Assembly (NCBI GenBank): GCA_946616295.1
Contig: CAMOIU010000056.1
Span: 1-19,158 of the forward strand
DNA from: CAG-791 sp002392385
Lineage (GTDB): Bacteria; Bacillota; Clostridia; Lachnospirales; Lachnospiraceae
DNA: 19,158 nucleotides
Direction of reading: 5' to 3'
Shown here: one piece after another, positions 6,652 through 13,286 of the stretch
Numbering within the stretch: the stretch's first letter is position 1
How the letters are laid out: the number at the start of each line of letters is the position of its first letter
The notes under the pieces: model-generated
The model's input: only the letters and a program-made list of their open reading frames with translations
Told to the model about the DNA's origin: nothing
Databases searched by the model: none
Made by a program: the position numbers and the translations under genes

Positions 6652-8154
6652 ATGGCCGGAAGATGGTCGGACACGCTTAAAGAGAATCCTGAACTGTTCA
6701 GAGAACAAACTGTCGTCAGCCTGTTCCGGAAAGCGGCGGAAGCCGCTCCGGACAAGCTGGCGGTGGTCTCGGATACCCGGAAACTGACCTACAGAGAGGT
6801 CGAAGAGAAGAGCAACCAGATCGTGTGGGCCATGAAGGAGGCGGACATCCAGAGCGGGACCATCATAGGGATCCGTTCCGGCCGGAGTGCGGCCTCCATC
6901 TGCGCCATGCTGGCGGTCTGGAAGCTGGGCTGCGCCTACGTCTACATCGATGCCGTATCGCCGGACAACTACAACGCCTACATTGAAAAGCAGTGTCGGA
7001 TGGACTTCATCATGACGGCGGAGTTCATACAGCAGGCCATCCACACACAGCCCACCAGCTATTTCGCCGAGGTGGGCGACCCGGACCGGCTGGCTGTGAT
7101 CATCTTCACCAGCGGTTCCACAGGCGATCCCAAGGGCGTCATGCTGTCCCACAGATCCCTGACAGCCTCGGCCTTCAACTGCTGCACGGAGCTGGACATC
7201 AACAGCGACGACGTCCTCAGCTGCTTCACCAGCCTGATGTTCGTCGCCTCCGTCAACGATATCAGCACCTCCTTCTGCGTGGGCTGCACACTGGACCTGG
7301 TGCCCTATGCCATACGCAGGAAGATCCGCATGATCGCGGATTACTACATAGACCACAGGATCACCGTGGCCTACCTGCCGCCTCATATGGCGATGAAATA
7401 CATGGACATGCCCCAGTCGCCCTATCTGCGCCTCCTCATGGTCGGCGCGGAGCCGGCCCGCAACCTTCGCAGGCAGAACTACCGCATCGTCAACATCTAT
7501 GCCAGCTCAGAGGGCGCTTCCATCGTCACCTACTACGACGTACACGACGAGCGGAAGGATTACCCCATCGGCAGACCCATGCCGACCTATCGCGCCTACA
7601 TAGTCGATGAGCAGGGACAGCCCGTGAAGGACGGCGAGATCGGAGAACTCTGGCTCTCCGGCAGACAGCTCTTCGACGGCTACCTGGGCATGGAAGACCT
7701 GACCGCCGAGATGCTGATCCCCAACCCCTTCAGCGATGAACCGGACTTCCGGCGCGTCTTCAGGACACGGGACCTGGTCAGCATGACCGACGAGGGACTG
7801 GTCTGCCACGGCCGCGCCGATGACATGGTCAAGATCCGCGGCTTCCGCGTGGAGTCGGCCGGCGTGGAGACACACATGCTGGAATATCCCGGGATCCGGG
7901 AGGCCTGCTGCGTAGCCTTCAAGGACGACGGCGGCACCAACATTCTCTTCGGCTACTACATCAGCGACTACGAGATCGATCACTCCCTGTTCAGGAACTA
8001 CCTGAACAAAGTCATGCCCTACTACTACGTCCCCACGGGACTTGTACAGTGCGAGGACTTCCCGAGACTTCCGTCAGGCAAGGTGGACCGCAGAGCCTTC
8101 CCCGTACCGCCTGAACTCAACGACAGGGAACTGCTGGCCAGGAAGTACAAGTGA
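6652..8154 (+). CDS. AMP-forming acyl/amino-acid adenylating ligase (stand-alone)
   Basis: This 500-residue ANL-superfamily enzyme activates a carboxylate with ATP to an acyl-AMP. Visible core motifs: FTSGSTGDPKG (A3, 152-162), NIYASSEG (A5, 281-288), GRADDMVKIRGFRVE (A8, 387-401) and LPSGKVDR with K477 (A10). A7 reads FRTRD, with Arg replacing the usual Gly. It resembles NRPS/DltA-type adenylation domains more than classical acetyl-CoA synthetases, but has no attached carrier or condensation domain. The A4 motif reads FVAS at 197-200, so the Asp that usually binds an alpha-amino group is Val198. This suggests an acid without an alpha-amino group, such as a keto or hydroxy acid. It is last in the operon, 38 bp after the MFS gene. 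The acceptor (CoA or a carrier protein elsewhere) is unknown. Confidence 0.82.
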   Translation: MAGRWSDTLKENPELFREQTVVSLFRKAAEAAPDKLAVVSDTRKLTYREVEEKSNQIVWAMKEADIQSGTIIGIRSGRSAASICAMLAVWKLGCAYVYIDAVSPDNYNAYIEKQCRMDFIMTAEFIQQAIHTQPTSYFAEVGDPDRLAVIIFTSGSTGDPKGVMLSHRSLTASAFNCCTELDINSDDVLSCFTSLMFVASVNDISTSFCVGCTLDLVPYAIRRKIRMIADYYIDHRITVAYLPPHMAMKYMDMPQSPYLRLLMVGAEPARNLRRQNYRIVNIYASSEGASIVTYYDVHDERKDYPIGRPMPTYRAYIVDEQGQPVKDGEIGELWLSGRQLFDGYLGMEDLTAEMLIPNPFSDEPDFRRVFRTRDLVSMTDEGLVCHGRADDMVKIRGFRVESAGVETHMLEYPGIREACCVAFKDDGGTNILFGYYISDYEIDHSLFRNYLNKVMPYYYVPTGLVQCEDFPRLPSGKVDRRAFPVPPELNDRELLARKYK

Positions 8155-8195
8155 AGCCGGGAGACTGTCATACCAGGTTATAAAAATACATAAAG

Positions 8196-8340
8196 ATTCC
8201 TCTGAGGCACGCTCTCGCTCCGTCGTAAACGCAGCGGATACTAACATTTTTTCATCGCCTACGGCTCGAAAAAATGAAGTACCGGCGTTTCCGATTGAGC
8301 GAGAGCGCGTCTCAGAGGAATGTGTATGCCTCTTTTTTTT
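8196..8340. terminator. 126-bp imperfect palindrome, likely bidirectional terminator
   Basis: Arms of about 58 bp (8196-8253 and 8264-8321) pair with few mismatches: ATTCCTCTGAG pairs with CTCAGAGGAAT, CGCTCTCGCTC with GAGCGAGAGCG, AAACGC with GCGTTT, and ATTTTTTC with GAAAAAAT. A run of T follows at 8333-8340 on the plus strand, and T-rich sequence (ATGTATTTTTAT) follows on the minus strand. It separates the convergent ligase (stop 8154) and CoA-transferase (stop 8372) genes. It is far longer than a normal terminator and may be a terminator-like mobile or expanded palindrome. Confidence 0.8.
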
Positions 8341-8371
8341 GTAAACGTTACTGCTGCCCGACGGGGGCTTT

Positions 8372-9970
8372 TTACATGGGTATTGCTTCCGCCAGCCCCA
8401 TCAACCCCTCGCGGAAGATCCTGGCATCCATCAGCTTGAGGTCGTCGGCGATCAGGGGCTTGAATTCCATCTGGGCCAGGATGTCTTTCTCCAGGTCTAC
8501 GCCGGGGGCGATCTCCGTGAGGAGGAGCCCCTCGGGGGTCAGGCGGAAGACGCCGCGGTCGGTGACGTAGAGGACGTTCTTGCCGGCCTGAATGGCGCCG
8601 GGGCCGTTGAAGGTGATCTGGCGGAGGGTGTTGACGAATTTCTTCTCTGTGCCCTCCCGGAGGATGACCAGGCGGCCGTCGCGGATCTCCTCCTTCAGGG
8701 AGGGGCCTGCCGTGAGCGTGCCGCAGAAAATGATGTTCTGTGCGCCCTGTGTCAGGTTGATGAAGCCTCCCGCACCGGGACGGTGTTCCACGCCGCGGGC
8801 GTCCTCGAAGAGAGAGACGTTGACGCTGCCGCGCGGATCGCATTCTGCCAGGCCGAGGAAGGTGGCGTAGAGGCTGCCGCTGTCATACATGTTGAACATG
8901 TTGGCGCAGTCCAGGAAGGAGGTCGGGTTGACGGAGGCGCCGAAGGACATGAAGCTGGTCGGAGAGCCGCCGATGGGGCCGGTCTCCACGGTGAGGATCA
9001 GATCCTCGTCGATCTGTTCTTCGTGGGCGACGCTGCCGATATACTCCGGAATGCCGATGCCCAGATTGATGGGAACGTTCATCCGCAGCTCGAAGGCGGC
9101 CCGCCGGGCGATCAGCTTGCGCTTGTTGAGCGGGAGCTTTTTCACAAGATAGTGGGGAGACCGGTACTTGCCCAGCAGGGACCGGTTGACGATATCGCCC
9201 TGGGTCATGCGGTGGTTTCGGTCAGGGTCCGTGGAGACGACCAACTTGTCGATGAAGATGCCGGGGACATAGACGTGTTTGGCGTTGAGGGAGCCGCGGC
9301 AGACGATGTTCTTGACCTGGCAGATGACGATGCCGCCGGAGGCGTGGGCCGCCATGGCCACGGGCAGCACATCGGTGTTGGAGACCTCCTCGTCCATGAG
9401 GAGATTGCCGTCCTCATCGGCTGTGGTGCCGCGGATCAGGGCCACGTTGATGACCGGTACGTCGAAAGACAGGTATTCCTTGCCCTTGATGTGTATGACG
9501 CTCACCAGATCCTCGGTGGCGGCGGCGTTGGTCTTGCCGCCCTCCAGACGGGGGTCCACGAAGGTCCCGATCCCCACCCGGGAAACAACGATGTCCATGC
9601 CTCTGGAGCGGGAGCGGTACATCTGCTCGATGATCCCGATGGGGAAATTGTAGGCCTCGATTTCATTGTCCTGCTGGAGCCGCATCATGCGCTTGTTGGC
9701 GCCGTTGTGGCCGACGATGGTCCTTCTGACCATGCCCTTGTGGGCAAAGTGTTCAAAGCCCCGGTAATTCACCTCTTCGACGATGTTCCCGATGCCTGAA
9801 CCGGACATGAGCGTCAGATCCCTGGGATGGTGCTCTGTCTTCCAGCGCTTCTCCAGGGCGATGCAGATCTCCTCCGCCACACACATATTCATATTGCCGC
9901 TGCAGGCCAGGCAGTCCCCGTCCCGGACCAGCGCCGCGGCTTCTTCTGCCGTACAGATTTTGTTGAGCAT
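8372..9970 (-). CDS. Propionate-CoA-transferase-like (Pct/YdiF) CoA-transferase 1
   Basis: This 532-residue family I CoA-transferase has alpha and beta halves fused in one chain, the usual size for Pct/YdiF enzymes (about 520-530). Such enzymes move CoA between acetyl- or propionyl-CoA and short-chain acids including hydroxyacids, via a glutamyl-CoA thioester. The catalytic Glu is E329 in TVETGPIGG. GIGTFVDPRLEGGK (133-146) and LIRGTTADEDGN (178-189) are conserved family stretches. The start at 9970 is preceded by AAGGGG, a modest ribosome site. It diverges from CoA-transferase 2, which shares much of its sequence (ICTAEEA, GTFVDPR.EGGKTN), so the pair probably arose by duplication. A palindromic operator candidate lies in its leader. 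Confidence 0.9.
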   Translation of the reverse strand: MLNKICTAEEAAALVRDGDCLACSGNMNMCVAEEICIALEKRWKTEHHPRDLTLMSGSGIGNIVEEVNYRGFEHFAHKGMVRRTIVGHNGANKRMMRLQQDNEIEAYNFPIGIIEQMYRSRSRGMDIVVSRVGIGTFVDPRLEGGKTNAAATEDLVSVIHIKGKEYLSFDVPVINVALIRGTTADEDGNLLMDEEVSNTDVLPVAMAAHASGGIVICQVKNIVCRGSLNAKHVYVPGIFIDKLVVSTDPDRNHRMTQGDIVNRSLLGKYRSPHYLVKKLPLNKRKLIARRAAFELRMNVPINLGIGIPEYIGSVAHEEQIDEDLILTVETGPIGGSPTSFMSFGASVNPTSFLDCANMFNMYDSGSLYATFLGLAECDPRGSVNVSLFEDARGVEHRPGAGGFINLTQGAQNIIFCGTLTAGPSLKEEIRDGRLVILREGTEKKFVNTLRQITFNGPGAIQAGKNVLYVTDRGVFRLTPEGLLLTEIAPGVDLEKDILAQMEFKPLIADDLKLMDARIFREGLMGLAEAIPM

Positions 9971-9990
9971 GGGCAGACCCCTTTAAAAAC

Positions 9991-10004
9991 TGGTCGAATG
10001 ACCA
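9991..10004. promoter_or_regulatory. Operator candidate TGGTC-GAAT-GACCA
   Basis: This inverted repeat has perfect 5-bp arms and is the best-formed copy of the GTC-N4-GAC motif. It lies in the predicted leader of CoA-transferase 1, about 22-35 nt downstream of the transcription start. Confidence 0.65.
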
Positions 10005-10032
10005 ATCATACATTCATTTAACTCCACCTAAC

Positions 10033-10061
10033 ATTATAGGGCTTTTGGCGAAATAATACAA
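10033..10061 (-). promoter_or_regulatory. Predicted promoter of CoA-transferase 1
   Basis: On the minus strand, TTGTAT (10061-10056), a 17-bp spacer and TATAAT (10038-10033) give a predicted start near 10026. The -10 box is perfect and the -35 box is partial. Confidence 0.65.
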
Positions 10062-10077
10062 TAAAATGAGATTTATA

Positions 10078-10106
10078 TTGAAGTTTTACGACGCAGGAAT
10101 TATTAT
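10078..10106 (+). promoter_or_regulatory. Predicted promoter of CoA-transferase 2
   Basis: TTGAAG (10078-10083), a 17-bp spacer and TATTAT (10101-10106) predict a start near 10113, about 100 nt before the ATG at 10212. The promoter is back to back with that of CoA-transferase 1. Confidence 0.55.
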
Positions 10107-10115
10107 TAAATTAAT

Positions 10116-10129
10116 AGTTCATGTGAACA
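10116..10129. promoter_or_regulatory. Operator candidate GTTCA-TG-TGAAC
   Basis: This inverted repeat (AGTTCATGTGAACA) begins about 4 nt after the predicted CoA-transferase 2 start. It is a relaxed form of the island motif, with TTC-N4-GAA in place of GTC-N4-GAC. Confidence 0.45.
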
Positions 10130-10211
10130 AAAACAAGCAATAGACAGAAAGACGGGGATGTATCCGGTGCCAGTCAGGCTGCCGGACACAAAGGAAGGAA
10201 AGGAGATCACC

Positions 10212-11813
10212 ATGGCGTTTTCCAAGATCTGTACCGCAGAAGAGGCTGTCAGCCTGATCAAAGACAATGACCTGCTGTTCTGTTCCGGGAATATGCACAA
10301 TGTTCTGGCGGAAGAGCTCTGTGCCGCAGCGGAAGAACGATTCCTGAAGGAAGGACATCCGAGGGATCTGACCATCATGTCTTCTTCGGGCGTCGGCGAT
10401 ATGGGCCCGGTGGGCGGCGTCTTCCGCGGCTTTGAGCATTTCGCCCATGAAGGAATGATCAAGAGGACCATTGTGGGCAGCAACGGCGCCAACCACAGCA
10501 TTATGAAGATGCAGACCGAGGGCAAGGTGGAGTCCTATAACTTTCCGCAGGGCGTCATCGAGCACATGCTCAAGTCCAGAGCCAAGGGCCTGGATGTGGA
10601 GCTGTCCCGGATCGGTCTGGGCACCTTCGTGGATCCCCGTATGGAGGGCGGCAAGACCAACAGCCGCACCACGGAGGACATGATCGAGGTCGTCAACATC
10701 TACGGCAAGGAGTATCTGGCCTATAAGACCCCCAAGATCGACGTCTGCTTCATCCGCGGCACCACCGCCGATGAGGAGGGCAACCTGACCTGCGAGGACG
10801 AGGCGTCCATCATGAATATCCAGGCAGCAGCCATGGCCTGCAAGGCCTCCGGCGGTATCGTTCTGTGCCAGGTCAAATATGTGGTCCGCAAGGGCGCCCT
10901 GCCGGCCAAGGAGGTCGTGGTGCCCGGCGCCTTCATCGACAAGCTGATCATCACCCGTGACCTGCAGAAGAACCACCGCATGACCATGGGTGAATACTAC
11001 AATCCGGCCTTCCTCGGCAAGTACAAGGTTCCTGTGATCCAGGCGGAGAAGCTGCCTCTGGATTATAAGAAGGTCATGGCCAGACGCGCCGCCATGGAAC
11101 TCAAGCTTCACGTGCCGATCAACATGGGCATCGGCCTTCCGGAGAATATTGCCAAGGTCGCCAACGAAGAGGGCATCGGCGACGACCTGGTCCTGACCGT
11201 CGAGACCGGCGCCTTCGGCGGCGTGCCCGCGCCCCGCACCTCCTTCGGCGCGACCACCAATGCACAGGCCTTTGTCGACAGCCCCACCATCTTCGACCTC
11301 TATGACGGCGGCTTCCTCTATGCCACCTTCGTGGGCCTGGCGGAATGCGCCCCCAACGGAAGCGTCAACGTGTCCCGCTTCATCACAGAGGACGGCAACG
11401 TCCGCTTCGTCGGCGCCGGCGGGTTCATCAACCTGACCCAGAGCACGAAGAACGTCTTCTTCGTCGGCACCCTGACCGTGGGCGGCCTCAAGTCCGAGAT
11501 CCGCGACGGCAAGCTGGTCATCCTCCAGGAGGGCCGCGAGAAGAAGTTCATCAAGTCGATCAACCAGACCACCTTCTCCGCTCCCCACTCCCTGGAGATC
11601 GGGCAGAACGTCCTCTACATCACCGACCGCTGCGTCTTCCGCCTGACCGACAAGGGCCTCAAGCTCATCGAGGTGGCCCCCGGCATCGACATCGAGACCC
11701 AGATCTGCGCCAACATGGAATTCCGCCCCATCATCGAGGACGACGTCAAGGAGATGGATCCCAGGCTCTTCCGCGAGGATCCCATCGGGCTGAGAGAGCT
11801 TCTGGGAGAATAA
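10212..11813 (+). CDS. Propionate-CoA-transferase-like (Pct/YdiF) CoA-transferase 2
   Basis: This 533-residue fused alpha-beta CoA-transferase has its catalytic Glu at E331 in TVETGAFGG. It aligns along its whole length with CoA-transferase 1 and less closely with the enzyme at 15225-16808. The start at 10212 is chosen over an in-frame ATG at 10158 because AAAGGAG lies just upstream and homology to the neighbour begins there (KICTAEEA). It would activate a short-chain acid with acetyl-CoA or a similar donor. Having two close paralogues on divergent promoters suggests either different acids or opposite steps (substrate activation and product release). A strong terminator follows. Confidence 0.92.
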   Translation: MAFSKICTAEEAVSLIKDNDLLFCSGNMHNVLAEELCAAAEERFLKEGHPRDLTIMSSSGVGDMGPVGGVFRGFEHFAHEGMIKRTIVGSNGANHSIMKMQTEGKVESYNFPQGVIEHMLKSRAKGLDVELSRIGLGTFVDPRMEGGKTNSRTTEDMIEVVNIYGKEYLAYKTPKIDVCFIRGTTADEEGNLTCEDEASIMNIQAAAMACKASGGIVLCQVKYVVRKGALPAKEVVVPGAFIDKLIITRDLQKNHRMTMGEYYNPAFLGKYKVPVIQAEKLPLDYKKVMARRAAMELKLHVPINMGIGLPENIAKVANEEGIGDDLVLTVETGAFGGVPAPRTSFGATTNAQAFVDSPTIFDLYDGGFLYATFVGLAECAPNGSVNVSRFITEDGNVRFVGAGGFINLTQSTKNVFFVGTLTVGGLKSEIRDGKLVILQEGREKKFIKSINQTTFSAPHSLEIGQNVLYITDRCVFRLTDKGLKLIEVAPGIDIETQICANMEFRPIIEDDVKEMDPRLFREDPIGLRELLGE

Positions 11814-11842
11814 GCAGTATAAAAAACCTTAAAAAAGCAGAA

Positions 11843-11893
11843 AGATTCCCCGGAGACCCTGCAGAAATGCAGCGTGTCTCCGGGGAATCTTTT
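11843..11893. terminator. Bidirectional terminator after CoA-transferase 2
   Basis: A perfect 15-bp stem (11843-11857 with 11876-11890) encloses a second small hairpin, CTGCA-GAAA-TGCAG, and is followed by TTTT. On the minus strand a T-rich tract (CTGCTTTTTTAAGG) follows, so it can also serve the convergent membrane-protein gene. Confidence 0.9.
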
Positions 11894-11964
11894 ATGCTTT
11901 TAATATTTATGCCGCGTCCGTGCTTTATTTTTCAGCGCTGTTTTATTCCTGGCGGCACCGCCCG

Positions 11965-12471
11965 TCAGATCTTGTCGACCGCCTCTTTGCGCTCGATGAT
12001 CTCGTTGCGCCAGGCGTTGCCGATGTAGAGAATGTAGATGGCGAAGAAGAGCACAGCGATCATGATGATCTCCGAGATGATCCGCGCTGCCATATCGGAG
12101 AGCGTCACGCCGGAGAGCGCCTCGGTCACAGCGGCGATGACCACCGTGAAGGGATTGTACCAGAAACCGAAGACGCCGAAGATGAAGAAGAGCATGGCGA
12201 AGACCCGCTCTCTCTTGCCGGCCGTGTGTGGCCACAGGAAGATCATGAGCACCGTCAGGACCGGGAAGAAATGCAGGATCAGATAAGGCTTGCTGGTCCC
12301 CAGATAGCCGAAGATCTGCGACCACTGAGGGTGCGGCATGACAATGAAGGGGAAGATCGCCCATATGGCCGTATAGACAATGTAGAGAGTCTTCTGCCAG
12401 GGCGCCAGCGGCTTGAGCTCGACCTCCACCTTCTTCCTGGACTCCCGACGCGTATTGTTCTTCTTAGACAT
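11965..12471 (-). CDS. Unrecognised small integral membrane protein
   Basis: This 168-residue protein belongs to no family I recognise. The first 25 residues are strongly basic and polar (many Lys, Arg and Asn), which favours a cytoplasmic N terminus. About four hydrophobic segments follow, near residues 28-47, 62-80, 88-113 and 124-149, and the protein ends in a charged tail. A GAGGGAGGG box precedes the ATG by a normal distance. The gene is isolated: it converges with CoA-transferase 2 on its left and has the 53-bp repeat array upstream. Codon use looks like its neighbours, so it is probably a real gene. A role in the acyl-CoA pathway is not indicated. Confidence 0.7.
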   Translation of the reverse strand: MSKKNNTRRESRKKVEVELKPLAPWQKTLYIVYTAIWAIFPFIVMPHPQWSQIFGYLGTSKPYLILHFFPVLTVLMIFLWPHTAGKRERVFAMLFFIFGVFGFWYNPFTVVIAAVTEALSGVTLSDMAARIISEIIMIAVLFFAIYILYIGNAWRNEIIERKEAVDKI

Positions 12472-12630
12472 GGACCCTCCCTCTCATTGATTGAAAAACT
12501 GTTCAACTGTACCAGAAAACTGTAGACTATTCCGGAAAGATTTGCAAGAGCTTATAACGGTTCTGATCCTCTGAACATTTAGTAAAGCTTAGTGAAGGCT
12601 GGTAACGGTTAGTAAAGGGATGCGTCGGGG
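12472..12630. other. Upstream region of the membrane-protein gene
   Basis: This is gene-free. It contains CTGTTCAACTGTACCAG (12499-12515), which resembles the island operator with one extra base and is only a weak match. It also has short imperfect repeats around TAACGGTT and TTAGTAAAG between 12555 and 12618. I could not identify a convincing promoter. Confidence 0.4.
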
Positions 12631-13132
12631 GTAAGCCTGAAGTCTGATTTACGCTTGCCAGGCTTACCTGCTGTGGAGCGATGTAAGCCTGAAAGCTGCT
12701 TTTGTAGCTTTATAGCTTACTTGCATTTTCACGATGTAAGCTTGAAGTCCGCTTTTGCAGTTTTATGGCTTACTTGCATTTGCGCGATGTAAGCCTGAAG
12801 CCCGCTTTTGCAACTGTAAGGCTTACTTGTTTTTATGCGATGTAAGCCTGAAGGCTAATATTTGCCCAGGAAGCTTATTTGCCGGTAAGCTCAAAGCGAA
12901 TATTTCTCTTAATGGGCTTGCAGGCGCCAATAAGGCATAAGTCCTGCTAGTCATTTCAGCCGCTCAGGGCTTACATGTGTCAAAAGGCATAAGCCTCAGA
13001 AGCCATTTCGGGCATCTGGGGCTTACATGCGCCAACCAGCCATAAGCCTAAAGAGCCCCAGATGCCGCATAGGGCTTACCCGCGCCAACCGGCCGTAAGC
13101 CTCAGAAGCCATCCAGGCCACTCGGGGCTTAC
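12631..13132. repeat. Degenerate repeat array, about 53-bp period, with inverted GTAAGCC/GGCTTAC arms
   Basis: Repeat units begin at 12631, 12683, 12736, 12789, 12842, 12885, 12936, 12988, 13041 and 13094. Spacings are 52, 53, 53, 53, 43, 51, 52, 53 and 53 bp. Each unit has a left arm like GTAAGCCTGAAG (later CATAAGCCTCAGAAG), a variable centre, and a right arm like GGCTTAC, then about 15 bp of spacer. Both the unit and the spacer junction are therefore flanked by complementary arms. The left five units and the right four form two sequence subtypes joined by a less regular middle. A 13-bp perfect inverted repeat links 13011-13023 with 13054-13066. No gene is visible inside. Confidence 0.85.
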
Positions 13133-13210
13133 AGTCACCAAAAGGTCACGCCAAACCATCCCCGGCAGACCCTCGCAGACCCCCGGCAGAACCCCTTATC
13201 CCTGTAAAAG

Positions 13211-13238
13211 CGATAATCCGGCTTTCGCCGGATTATCG
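13211..13238 (-). terminator. Terminator of HBD2
   Basis: A perfect 12-bp stem with a 4-nt loop (CGATAATCCGGC-TTTC-GCCGGATTATCG) is followed on the minus strand by CTTTTAC. It lies about 50 bp past the HBD2 stop. On the plus strand the following sequence is TTACTTATTA, which is less terminator-like. Confidence 0.85.
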
Positions 13239-13286
13239 TTACTTATTATAGGGTCGTCGGGGACGGCCCGTATTAAGAGGGGGGAC

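Noticed and set aside
12755..12940. Small plus-strand open frame inside the repeat array
   Set aside because: Its sequence is composed of the DNA repeats, and no ribosome site precedes it.
12631..13132. Possible CRISPR array
   Set aside because: Period is about 53 bp, but the repeated parts are short, diverged and arranged as inverted arms. There is no constant repeat of 24-37 bp, no unique spacers and no cas gene.
12631..13132. Possible integron attC-type sites
   Set aside because: Arms read GTAAGCC/GGCTTAC rather than the GTTRRRY/RYYYAAC core, there are no cassette genes between units, and there is no integrase.
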